Below, piece by piece: positions 8,619 to 15,693 of a DNA stretch of 64,000 nt (the first letter of the stretch is position 1; each line of letters opens with the position of its first letter). The position numbers and the translations under genes are program-made. The DNA is taken from contig JAEESF010000003.1 of assembly GCA_016286205.1 (NCBI GenBank), positions 124,001 through 188,000 on the forward strand. Direction: 5' to 3'. Source of the stretch: Colicola sp016286205 (GTDB lineage: Bacteria > Bacteroidota > Bacteroidia > Bacteroidales > Paludibacteraceae). Below the pieces are notes generated by a model, which did not search any database, had not been told where the DNA came from, and saw only the letters and a list, made by a program, of their open reading frames with translations.

Positions 8619-9053
8619 TTAGTCGTCGATGCGGATGAACTCCAATTGGCGGTTGAACTTCAGGTCGAGACCGTTATTCAGTTCGGCTTTATAGCCGCGG
8701 TCATCTTTGCCCCACTCGGTGATAAATGCGTTCGGGAAGTTAGCTTTGATATAGGCTTGCACGGGTTCTGGAACAAGCGCAGAGGGCACTTCCGTCAGTT
8801 TGCAATCCACTTTCTGTAACTCACCCGCCTTGTTGAACTCGATTGTGCGACCGTCGTTGAAACGGATATCGTATTCGTCGTCAAACAGCCCTTTATCTAA
8901 CAGGACATACGCAATCTGCGCAGCATCAAAATGGGCAGCCACGATGGCTTTTGCCGGTTCGGGGACTTGATCATAAGTGATTACTTGCTCATTAGTACAA
9001 GCTGTGAAGGAGCATGTCAGCGCAAGTAGCGCCATAAATAAAATCTGCTTCAT
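8619..9053 (-). CDS. Putative lipoprotein with PepSY-like (DUF2874-type) repeats
   Basis: The 144-residue protein starts with a lipoprotein signal (about residues 1-19, lipobox ending in TAC), so it is probably anchored in the periplasm or outer membrane. The rest holds two related blocks of about 60 residues, each with a helix of the VPEPAKAIVAAHF / VPEPVQAYIKANF type followed by strands (YDIRFNDGRTIEF / YKAELNNGLDLKF). This internal duplication is characteristic of the PepSY-like putative beta-lactamase-inhibitor-fold proteins common in Bacteroidota. Their function is unknown. It stands alone between nifJ (convergent) and glutathione peroxidase (same strand, 80 bases away). Confidence 0.82.
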   Translation of the reverse strand: MKQILFMALLALTCSFTACTNEQVITYDQVPEPAKAIVAAHFDAAQIAYVLLDKGLFDDEYDIRFNDGRTIEFNKAGELQKVDCKLTEVPSALVPEPVQAYIKANFPNAFITEWGKDDRGYKAELNNGLDLKFNRQLEFIRIDD

Positions 9054-9133
9054 AATAGTTTGTCTTTTGTTTGTTAAAATGTTGTCAATTAGAGCATTAG
9101 AAAAATTGTGCCATATATCAATTGGTTCACTTC

Positions 9134-9682
9134 TTATTTCGCCACTTCCGCTACGATATTCTGCTCGAAGTCCTTGGGTTCGGCTACCGGCGCAAAGCGT
9201 TGGATGGTCTTACCATCCTTGGGAACAAGGAACTTGGTGAAGTTCCAGAGGATATCGCTGTCTTTCTCCACGCTCTTGCTGATACGTTTGAGCATAGCGT
9301 GTGCGGCTTTGGCTTTGAGTCCTTTGTATTCCTCGGTCGGTGCTTGCGATTTGAGGTACTCAAAGACGGGATTTGCGTTAGCGCCGTTCACATCGCTTTT
9401 TGCCATCAGCGGGAAGGTCACACCGTGGTTGAGACGGCAGAACTCCTCGATCTGCTCATCGCTTCCGGGTTCCTGGTTGGCGAATTGGTCGCAAGGGAAA
9501 CCGAGGATAACGAATCCTTGGTCTTTGTATTTCTTATAAAGTGCCTCCAGACCGTCGTACTGCGGCGTGAAACCGCATTTCGAAGCGGTATTAACGATGA
9601 GAATAACTTGACCTTTGTAATCTGCGAAATCTACTTCTTTGCCTCTGTTGTTGAGGACTTTGAAATCATAAATGGTTGCCAT
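9134..9682 (-). CDS. Glutathione peroxidase-family peroxidase
   Basis: This 182-residue protein of the thioredoxin-fold Gpx/BsaA family reduces hydroperoxides; in bacteria without glutathione such enzymes usually draw electrons from thioredoxin. The family tetrad is visible: peroxidatic Cys36 in NTASKCGFTP, Gln in FANQEPGS, and Trp-Asn in LWNFTKFLV. Cysteine replaces selenocysteine. The segment GFPCDQFANQEPG is the Gpx signature. An A-rich leader precedes the start. Its presence, with the nearby flavodoxin and ferredoxin-type proteins, fits an oxygen- or peroxide-protection role in an anaerobe. No clear promoter was found; a weak TTATTTTG at 9737-9744 lacks a -33 partner. Confidence 0.92.
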   Translation of the reverse strand: MATIYDFKVLNNRGKEVDFADYKGQVILIVNTASKCGFTPQYDGLEALYKKYKDQGFVILGFPCDQFANQEPGSDEQIEEFCRLNHGVTFPLMAKSDVNGANANPVFEYLKSQAPTEEYKGLKAKAAHAMLKRISKSVEKDSDILWNFTKFLVPKDGKTIQRFAPVAEPKDFEQNIVAEVAK

Positions 9683-9770
9683 ATTTGTATTTTTTTTTAA
9701 TTAAATGAAATGAGTATTAGTACGATACATGCCGACCAAAATAACTACCAGCAGGGCTGATAGTTACTCA

Positions 9771-10877
9771 TCATTCATATCTTACAACCGTTCCTATCGG
9801 AGCGTCCAATAGGTGGATGTTGTATTTGACAGCTATCTTCTTTGCTATGCTGTCCGGCTCGTACCAAGGATGCATGGCTAAAGAATACTTGTCGTGGTGG
9901 ACGGTAAAGACCTGCTTGGCCTGCAAATCCAGGATGACTTTTTCGAGGTCTTCGGGCATAGTGTGGATATATTTCCAGTTGGCGTTGTACTGCCCGTTTT
10001 CCAGAAAAGCAAGATCAATAGAACCAAAACGCTCGTGTATCTCCCTAAAGCGTTTGTCATAACCTCCATCGCCTCCGATATAAACCTTGCGCCCGCCGGC
10101 TTCAATCATAAACGAAGCCCAAAGCGTCTGATTGCGTTTGCCCAAGAGACGATTAGAGAAATGGCGAGAAGGCAAGCAAGTAACATACAAGTCGAAAGAA
10201 GAAAGACCGCTACGCTCAAAGTCGAAAGAGTCATACCAATCGAGTTCGACGATTTGCTCGTCCGAATAGCCCCAGTAACGCAGGTAGTCGGCGATGCCAA
10301 GCGGACAAACAACCTGTTTGACTTTCGTACGAATATCTCGCAATGTTGCATAATCCATGTGATCCCAATGCTCGTGAGTGACGATGAGCACATCTATTTC
10401 CGGCAAATCGTTCGGGCGGTAAATATCGGTTCCAGAGAAGGATTTCAGCATCATAGATGACGGCCATTCGGGTTGAAGGAGTGGGTCCACAAGTACACGC
10501 TTACCATTCAAACAGAACAGATACGATGAATGTCCGAACCACACCAGCCAATCCTCATCTGTAGGAAGCGCCCTCAGATCCGTTTTGACAGCCTCTATAG
10601 GCGTACTCGGGATGCGAATTGTGTCCTTGTCGGACAGGAAACGCTTGAGCATTTTGAAAGTTCTATGCTTAGCGGCTTCTCCGTGTATATCACCCGTGAA
10701 CTGTGGAGTCGATTCTTGGTTTTGGAACATCCCGTCATAATAGTTCTGCGAGGCTTGAATGCGCTCTAACGAATGATGCCGCCAAAGTCCGAATGCTGGG
10801 TGTGACAATATAGCCAGTCCTGTGCCGGTAACCAAGAGGATAATTCCTAATATGATGATTAACATTTTCTCCACCAT
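9771..10877 (-). CDS. MBL-fold metallohydrolase, NAPE-PLD/RomA-like
   Basis: This 368-residue metallo-beta-lactamase-fold protein has an N-terminal membrane anchor or signal (about residues 3-24). The zinc motif THEHWDH (HxHxDH) sits near residue 169 and further ligands appear in GGDGGYD and TVHHDKYSLAMHPW. Overall layout matches the family related to N-acyl-phosphatidylethanolamine-hydrolysing phospholipase D and to bacterial UlaG/RomA-like proteins. The substrate is unknown; a lipid phosphodiester is possible. It lies 37 bases downstream of the EFR1-type gene in the same direction and may share its transcript. Confidence 0.87.
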   Translation of the reverse strand: MVEKMLIIILGIILLVTGTGLAILSHPAFGLWRHHSLERIQASQNYYDGMFQNQESTPQFTGDIHGEAAKHRTFKMLKRFLSDKDTIRIPSTPIEAVKTDLRALPTDEDWLVWFGHSSYLFCLNGKRVLVDPLLQPEWPSSMMLKSFSGTDIYRPNDLPEIDVLIVTHEHWDHMDYATLRDIRTKVKQVVCPLGIADYLRYWGYSDEQIVELDWYDSFDFERSGLSSFDLYVTCLPSRHFSNRLLGKRNQTLWASFMIEAGGRKVYIGGDGGYDKRFREIHERFGSIDLAFLENGQYNANWKYIHTMPEDLEKVILDLQAKQVFTVHHDKYSLAMHPWYEPDSIAKKIAVKYNIHLLDAPIGTVVRYE

Positions 10878-10914
10878 TCCTTACTCGCTTCAATTATCAT
10901 TCGTTTGCGATGGT

Positions 10915-11709
10915 CTATCGTAGCAGCAGGTCTTTCAGTTTGATCCGCGGATTGCGGTATTGACGTTCTTTGCGAACATCTTGACCATTTGTACGGAACG
11001 CTTGCTGCGCACAGGCATGTACGCAAGCGAGGCACACGGTACAATGGTCTCCTGTGAAAGCGACCTGCGCTGTCTCTCGACTTTCGACTTTCGACTCTCG
11101 ACTTTCTACTAATTGTATGTTCTCCATCGGGCAAACACGTACACAAGTACCACAACCGTTACATTTGTCGACAATCACTTTCGGACCCAGGCAATGAATC
11201 ATTCCTCTCTCTATTGCCGGGCGGCCGAGGAGCCATGAGAGAAGACCAAACCAACTATAATGCAGCACGTGACTTTCTTCCTCCAGTTCACGAATAATTT
11301 GCTCCATGCGAGCCGGCACGCGTTCGAACTTACCCAACTGTTTGTTGGGGTTACGCCCGAAAGCCAGCGCACTATTATCGGGCACACTCACTTTGTGGCT
11401 ATATGCCAGTTCGATACCTTTCTCGCGCAGAATGCGACGTAACACCCAGATGCAGTTGCCAGCCGCGCTTCCGCACGTGACGACCGTAAAGACGTATGAT
11501 TGCGGACTGATCTTCAATTGCGCAATCATCTCGGGCAAAGCAGGTGGCAGATTGAAATCGTAGGTCGGAAAGACTAGACCGATACGTTTCTCGTTCGTCA
11601 AGTCCTGCTGAACTGCTTCAATCAGTGGCATGAGTCGCTCGTTCAGCCGTTCTGCCAGTTGTCGTGCTACGGCGAGGCTATTTCCTGTTGCAGAAAAATA
11701 AAGAATCAT
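10915..11709 (-). CDS. EFR1-type flavodoxin-ferredoxin fusion
   Basis: The 264-residue protein joins a flavodoxin-like domain (about 1-150, starting MILYFSATGNSLAVA with the FMN phosphate-binding loop TGNS) to a C-terminal 2[4Fe-4S] domain with CNGCGTCVRVCP and CTVCLACVHACA. Proteins of this build are annotated as EFR1-family ferrodoxins and are thought to move electrons in anaerobes; substrates are unknown. Between the two cluster motifs lies an ESRESKVESRE segment encoded by a 7-base tandem repeat (11075-11109), which looks like an expansion tolerated in a surface loop. It overlaps the acetyltransferase gene upstream by four bases. Confidence 0.88.
   Translation of the reverse strand: MILYFSATGNSLAVARQLAERLNERLMPLIEAVQQDLTNEKRIGLVFPTYDFNLPPALPEMIAQLKISPQSYVFTVVTCGSAAGNCIWVLRRILREKGIELAYSHKVSVPDNSALAFGRNPNKQLGKFERVPARMEQIIRELEEESHVLHYSWFGLLSWLLGRPAIERGMIHCLGPKVIVDKCNGCGTCVRVCPMENIQLVESRESKVESRETAQVAFTGDHCTVCLACVHACAQQAFRTNGQDVRKERQYRNPRIKLKDLLLR
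11075..11109. repeat. 7-base tandem repeat inside the EFR1-type gene
   Basis: Five consecutive heptamers, TCTCGAC, TTTCGAC, TTTCGAC, TCTCGAC and TTTCTAC, fill 35 bases within the coding region. Because 7 is not a multiple of 3, the frame rotates through the array; it yields VESRESKVESRE. A related heptamer array lies between genes at 55543-55584. Confidence 0.85.
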
Positions 11710-12221
11710 ATTCTATTTATCGTCTTTTGGTATGCCAAGCGCTCATCGCCTGAAAGTAAATAAATGATTCCGCAGTAGTTAAATCCGTGTTTGAGGATGT
11801 TATGCTGCATGATAGTATTGTCACGATGCGTATCTACGCGGAGCGTACGTGTCCGTTCAAAAGCCCATTCAAGCACGCTATCCCATACTCCATGCACATC
11901 TGGCCAACTCGCCAAACGATGGACGACATAGTACGGTTCATCGTTCAACCATGCACCTTTATAGATTTTCTCGTACGTCGGTTCCGGAGCCGGAAGAAAG
12001 GCGAAGTATGCTACTATCCGCTCGTCATCTGTGACCACAAAGCCGCCGTCACGAGCGATGTCCGCATGGATAACTTCTGCCGACGGATAACCGTTGATCC
12101 ACTGGCTCGCATTACCCGAACGATGCATCAGTTCCCGCGCCGCATCTATTACCGGCATGATAGCAGGGATATCATCATATGTCGCAAGTCGGATAGTACG
12201 ATGCATATTATATCCATTCAC
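11706..12221 (-). CDS. GNAT-family N-acetyltransferase
   Basis: The 171-residue protein shows the GNAT layout: an N-terminal strand IRLATYDDIPAI, a central substrate region, FVVTDDERIVAYFAF as strands 2-3, and a C-terminal THRDNTIMQHNILKHGF segment that is the usual helix and strand following the acetyl-CoA site. The pyrophosphate-binding motif is weak. Met6 (start at 12206) would fit the family's N-terminus better than Met1, and both are possible. Substrate unknown. The stop codon overlaps the start of the EFR1-type gene (11706-11709), so the two are translated together. Confidence 0.82.
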   Translation of the reverse strand: MNGYNMHRTIRLATYDDIPAIMPVIDAARELMHRSGNASQWINGYPSAEVIHADIARDGGFVVTDDERIVAYFAFLPAPEPTYEKIYKGAWLNDEPYYVVHRLASWPDVHGVWDSVLEWAFERTRTLRVDTHRDNTIMQHNILKHGFNYCGIIYLLSGDERLAYQKTINRI

Positions 12222-12247
12222 TAATTTCTAACTTGTTTAATGCCCTC

Positions 12248-13141
12248 TTACAAACTGCCCTTCGGGCTTGTAAATACTTGCCGGAAGAAGTCCACGGCAT
12301 ATCGTACCACCTCGTTGCGACGGGTGGTAATGGTGTGATTGACTCTGGGAATGACCTGCAGCGTAGCGTGTTCGCCATACGTCTCTAGGTATTTCTCGCT
12401 ACACCAAAGCGGCACAATATTGTCTTTGTCGCCATGCAGTAGCAATACCGGTCCGTGATACGCAGCAGCTGTTCCGAAGATGTCCAATTGTTGCGTCGTA
12501 AGCAGATATTCCCTGCCTAATTTCATCATTCCCCAGCATCGGATGTACTCAGGCGGATTCTGCGGATCAAAGCGCGCATTGAAGAACTTGCCGCCTTGGC
12601 ATGCTTCTTTGATAACCGATCCCGGAGCCACCAGCACCACACCGGCAGGCTCCTTTTGCTCGCTCGCCAAACGTCCTGCTGTCATGGAAGCAATCACACC
12701 TCCTTGCGAGTGACCGAGTAATCCCACCTGACTGACATACGGCAAACTCTGCACATAATCCCACACAGCGCGTGCGTCCGCCAACTCTTTCTCGATGGTC
12801 ATGTCCTGCATCCGCCCTTCGCTCTTGCCGTGACCGTTGAAGTCAAGACGGATAGAAGCGATACCCGCTTTGGCAAGTTCCTTGGCGAAGGAAGGAATAG
12901 GCACCCAGTCCTTGCTGGCAAAAATACCGTGCATCAATATCACCATTGGCACTTGGTTGGTCTCAGGATTAAATCCTTTGGGCAAAGTGATGGTACACGC
13001 AACCTTTCCCTGCGGTCCCGCAAGGCTTATCTTCTGCTCTTGCCGACTGCATGCCTGCAAGGGCATGAACATGAACACCAATAGTAATAATACTATTTTC
13101 AGGACTTTTGAATGTTGCGTTATGTATTTGTCGTATGTCAT
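12248..13141 (-). CDS. Alpha/beta hydrolase, probable lipoprotein
   Basis: The 297-residue serine hydrolase has an N-terminal signal ending in a lipobox (MPLQAC, about residues 26-31), so it is probably membrane-anchored outside the cytoplasm. The oxyanion segment LMHGIFASKDW, the nucleophile elbow GHSQGG (about residue 144), an acid region LLHGDKDNIVP and a final His in VNHTITTR complete the catalytic triad. It resembles peptidase S9/esterase-type alpha/beta hydrolases; the substrate is not evident. The nearest upstream gene is the FMN reductase, 64 bases away, same strand. Confidence 0.87.
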   Translation of the reverse strand: MTYDKYITQHSKVLKIVLLLLVFMFMPLQACSRQEQKISLAGPQGKVACTITLPKGFNPETNQVPMVILMHGIFASKDWVPIPSFAKELAKAGIASIRLDFNGHGKSEGRMQDMTIEKELADARAVWDYVQSLPYVSQVGLLGHSQGGVIASMTAGRLASEQKEPAGVVLVAPGSVIKEACQGGKFFNARFDPQNPPEYIRCWGMMKLGREYLLTTQQLDIFGTAAAYHGPVLLLHGDKDNIVPLWCSEKYLETYGEHATLQVIPRVNHTITTRRNEVVRYAVDFFRQVFTSPKGSL

Positions 13142-13205
13142 TAGTCAATCACAACGGCCGTGCCGCATCTTCAATGGTTTAAAACCTATATTGCTTCCTA
13201 TAAAA

Positions 13206-13904
13206 TCACTTCGTGGTCGAAGGCAAGTTTGCTGCCTCTACTAATCGTTTGCCTAATTCGTACGCTTTCTGTAAGTCCTGCGGGAAACGGGTCTCGCGGA
13301 TATGCGCACGGGTCGGTTCGTCCACGGCAGTCTCGTATTTGGAGTAGTCGTTGAACTGGTATGTTTCATGCGAACAAAGCATCTCCGGCTGACCGCCAAA
13401 GATACCCAATACACGGTTGCTCTCTCCAAGAATGACATCGTAATGCAGCGGTTGCATTAAGTTCTCCGGTGCGTTCATTGTGTATATCGTAGCGCATTGG
13501 AGCGGCTTGCGAATGAGCGGCTTGGAGTAGTCGTTGTAATTGACCGCAGGGAAGACGAGACGCTCGATGAACGCACGCGCCATGCCTGTCGGGAACGAGT
13601 CATAGACAGGCGAACCTATAACCAGCACGTCGGCGTTGATGACCTTCTCCAGCACGGGTTGCAGCTCGTCCTTGAAACCACAAAGACCATTTGCCGTATT
13701 GCCCTTGCGTTTGCAGAGGAAACAGCTCATACAACCTTTGTAATTGAGACCGTAGAGATGGATCATCTCCACTTCTGCTCCGGCTTCCTGTGCGCCCTTC
13801 ATGGCGGCTTCCAACATCTGCGCGGTGTTTTTGTTCTTGCGCGGAGAACCATTGATAAAGATTGCTTTCTTAGCCACAAGGGCACGATTAACTTCGTTGT
13901 TCAT
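13206..13904 (-). CDS. NADPH-dependent FMN reductase / flavodoxin-fold oxidoreductase
   Basis: The 232-residue flavodoxin-fold protein begins its core with AIFINGSPRKNKNTAQML, the FMN phosphate-binding loop of the NAD(P)H-dependent FMN reductase family. A CMSCFLCKRKG segment (about residues 68-78) is typical of the iron-sulfur-flavoprotein-like branch, though the cysteine spacing (CxxCxxC) alone does not prove a cluster. The start is the ATG at 13904: an upstream in-frame ATG at 13958 lies inside the promoter (its -7 box is 13928-13935), so it cannot be on that transcript. Likely role: flavin- or quinone-type reduction; substrate unknown. Confidence 0.87.
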   Translation of the reverse strand: MNNEVNRALVAKKAIFINGSPRKNKNTAQMLEAAMKGAQEAGAEVEMIHLYGLNYKGCMSCFLCKRKGNTANGLCGFKDELQPVLEKVINADVLVIGSPVYDSFPTGMARAFIERLVFPAVNYNDYSKPLIRKPLQCATIYTMNAPENLMQPLHYDVILGESNRVLGIFGGQPEMLCSHETYQFNDYSKYETAVDEPTRAHIRETRFPQDLQKAYELGKRLVEAANLPSTTK

Positions 13905-13927
13905 AGTATCCTTGCACGATTTGCATG

Positions 13928-13959
13928 CAAAATTACAAAAAAAATCCCACATACGCAAG
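13928..13959 (-). promoter_or_regulatory. Promoter of the FMN reductase gene, interleaved with a terminator
   Basis: Read leftward, CTTG at 13956-13959 and TAATTTTG at 13928-13935 are 20 bases apart. The -33 box sits in the loop of the terminator hairpin 13939-13976, and the hairpin's T-run is the promoter spacer. Confidence 0.75.
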
Positions 13960-13976
13960 TTTTTGTGGGATTTTTT
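13939..13976 (-). terminator. Intrinsic terminator after the acetyltransferase gene
   Basis: AAAAAATCCCAC (13939-13950) pairs perfectly with GTGGGATTTTTT (13965-13976) around a 14-base loop. Leftward it begins 22 bases after the stop at 13998 and runs into a T-tract, as expected for termination of the 14908-13998 unit. Confidence 0.8.
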
Positions 13977-13997
13977 GGATTAGAAGGAATGATTTTA

Positions 13998-14555
13998 TTA
14001 TTCTATCTTCTTTATTATTTTCGCAGGATTGCCGGCAACGACCACATCGTCGGGGATGTCATGAGTGACAACCGAACCGGCTCCTACAATTACGCGGTTT
14101 CCTATAGTAACACCCGGACAAACGATTACTCCGCCGCCCAGCCAGCAGTCATCGCCAATACGAATAGGCAGACCTGTTTCTATGGTCTGACGCCGCTCCA
14201 GATAATCATGCGGATGGTCAGGCGTCAACAGTTGGCAGTTGGGCCCGATAAGCGTGTGGGCACCGATGGTAATACCTCCACCATCCAAGAAGACGCCATT
14301 AAAATTGACAAACGAACCTTCGCCTATGCTGATTCGGTTGCCATGGTCGCAATGGAATGGCGGACAGATGATCACCGAAGGATGGGCATCCGGGATGAGG
14401 GCTTTGATACAACGGTGCAACTCCTCCATGTCCCATGCGCCGCATTGATTGAGATCCCGCATGGCATAATACGCCCGCAGGATATTCGCCTGAACCTCCT
14501 TGTCCGTATAGTCATACGGCAAGTTATGAAGCATTTTTTCGTATTCTGTCATCAT
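13998..14555 (-). CDS. Sugar O-acetyltransferase (maltose/galactoside acetyltransferase family)
   Basis: The 185-residue protein is a left-handed beta-helix acetyltransferase of the Maa/LacA/NodL type. An N-terminal helical cap (YEKMLHNLPYDY) precedes hexapeptide repeats such as ISIGEGSFVNF, ITIGAHTLIGPNCQL and VTIGNRVIVGAGSVV. The catalytic His of FHCDHGNRI and the ITPDH-like LLTPDHPHD loop are present. These enzymes transfer acetyl groups from acetyl-CoA to sugars; the natural substrate is usually uncertain. The start overlaps the stop of the upstream membrane-protein gene by four bases. Confidence 0.92.
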   Translation of the reverse strand: MMTEYEKMLHNLPYDYTDKEVQANILRAYYAMRDLNQCGAWDMEELHRCIKALIPDAHPSVIICPPFHCDHGNRISIGEGSFVNFNGVFLDGGGITIGAHTLIGPNCQLLTPDHPHDYLERRQTIETGLPIRIGDDCWLGGGVIVCPGVTIGNRVIVGAGSVVTHDIPDDVVVAGNPAKIIKKIE

Positions 14556-14908
14556 TTTTTCCTGGTGTATTTGGCTTTGACAATCTCGTATGAATTGCGG
14601 ATGAGGTCTTTGGTGAGCGCGTCTGACGAAGTGTGCGGTCCCTCAATCCCCAATTCAATAGCTTTGGCTTTGAGTTCTTCTGCAATACGTGCCATCCAAA
14701 CCAAAGTGTAGATAAAGGCAGTAGGGACCCCCCATAAATAAGCTTTCCAATATGGCAGCACTTTATGCCCGAGAATCGTCTCTATCTCCTCTTGCAGTCC
14801 ACCTAACGGCATATAGAACAAGAAGAATAGTCCGGCAGTAAAGAAGTCGATAAAGCCAAGAAGGAAACCCGGTCGATGGGTGTGATGGAACATCGTATAA
14901 GTCATCAT
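14552..14908 (-). CDS. Small membrane protein, DUF4234-like
   Basis: The 118-residue protein has two clear hydrophobic segments (about residues 13-33 and 55-75) separated by a short polar loop (GLQEEIETILGHKVLPYW), then a charged helical tail (EELKAKAIELG). This layout resembles DUF4234-type membrane proteins, but the assignment is tentative. It overlaps the sugar acetyltransferase gene by four bases (ATGA) and appears to be the first gene of that two-gene unit. No function is suggested. Confidence 0.65.
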   Translation of the reverse strand: MMTYTMFHHTHRPGFLLGFIDFFTAGLFFLFYMPLGGLQEEIETILGHKVLPYWKAYLWGVPTAFIYTLVWMARIAEELKAKAIELGIEGPHTSSDALTKDLIRNSYEIVKAKYTRKK

Positions 14909-14991
14909 TAGCGTACGTATTTTATGAGGGCATAGCCTATGGCAATAAACTTATCTATTAAAAAGAGCGCTGTATATCAGTTCATGTTCAC

Positions 14992-15498
14992 TCAGTGCAG
15001 CCGCTTCAGTTCATTATAAATCATAGCACGAATAAATGATGGCAATTGAGAATATCGTTTGGCGTTACCCGTATTCGGGTCAACGGGTGCTTGCGGATCA
15101 GGGTGTTTGCTGTGTGAGTTGGGTAATTGAGCCAGAAAACGCGCTTTGAAAGCAGAATAAAGCGCAAAAGCTTCGTCCTGCGTGTAGTAATCAGGGATGT
15201 TATTAAACAGCCGATGGAAGCGTTGTTGCTCTGTCAGGCCTTCCTTTTGGGCAGATTGCAGAATCTGCGTTGTGCGATGGCAAGCCTCTCGCCAGCGATT
15301 ATGGTGTGCGAGTTCGGCCCCTGTTGGGGGCGTTTTTTCGAAATCGCGCGGGTGCATGATAGCATAGGCTTCCTGGCGTCCTTCAAAAATAACTCGTCCG
15401 TTCTCGTCTCGGTATTTTTTCTGGCGGTTAACGATGCCTTTGCGCGTAAGAGCACCGTGGATTTCACGGATAGGATGCTCTAAAATGATGCGTGCCAT
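14992..15498 (-). CDS. Hypothetical protein, 168 residues
   Basis: The family was not recognised. The ATG at 15498 is preferred because the 62 codons upstream of it are compositionally unlike the rest and run through a palindrome-rich leader. The protein is basic, starts with a short strand (ARIILEHPIREIHG), is mainly helical, and includes KKYRDENGRVIFEGRQEAY and a proline-rich stretch (HPDPQAPVDP) before a final helix (SFIRAMIYNELKRL). No signal peptide or membrane segment. It is flanked by 195 bases without a gene upstream, holding repeated CGTCAGCAC and CGTATGTTA words and the hairpin 15655-15688. Confidence 0.6.
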   Translation of the reverse strand: MARIILEHPIREIHGALTRKGIVNRQKKYRDENGRVIFEGRQEAYAIMHPRDFEKTPPTGAELAHHNRWREACHRTTQILQSAQKEGLTEQQRFHRLFNNIPDYYTQDEAFALYSAFKARFLAQLPNSHSKHPDPQAPVDPNTGNAKRYSQLPSFIRAMIYNELKRLH

Positions 15499-15654
15499 AT
15501 TATGGTGCTTTAAAAGAATTAAAAACGTTACATTGTAGTGGTGTTCTCTGCTTATGGTCAGCATATTAACATACGGATAGCATAAGAATAACATACGAAT
15601 CACATATGTTTGTCTGCTGTAAGTCGGCAGCAAAGGTGCTGACGAGTGCTGACG

Positions 15655-15688
15655 ATAAGTGGCATACGCCGAGACGTATGCCACTTAT
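15655..15688 (-). terminator. Perfect hairpin just after the outer-membrane protein gene
   Basis: A perfect 14-base-pair stem (15655-15668 with 15675-15688) and a 6-base loop start six bases after the stop codon at 15694. There is no T-run on either side, so it may act as an RNA 3'-end stabiliser or weak terminator. It is the likely 3' boundary of the leftward run. Confidence 0.55.
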
Positions 15689-15693
15689 GGTGG

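Noticed and set aside
12690..13160. A promoter or separate small gene upstream of the alpha/beta hydrolase
   Set aside because: No TAnnTTTG box at a correct distance and no coding pattern in the 64-base gap.
13497..14711. A 404-codon rightward frame across the FMN reductase and sugar acetyltransferase genes
   Set aside because: It crosses two well-supported genes, a terminator and a promoter on the other strand and has no family pattern.
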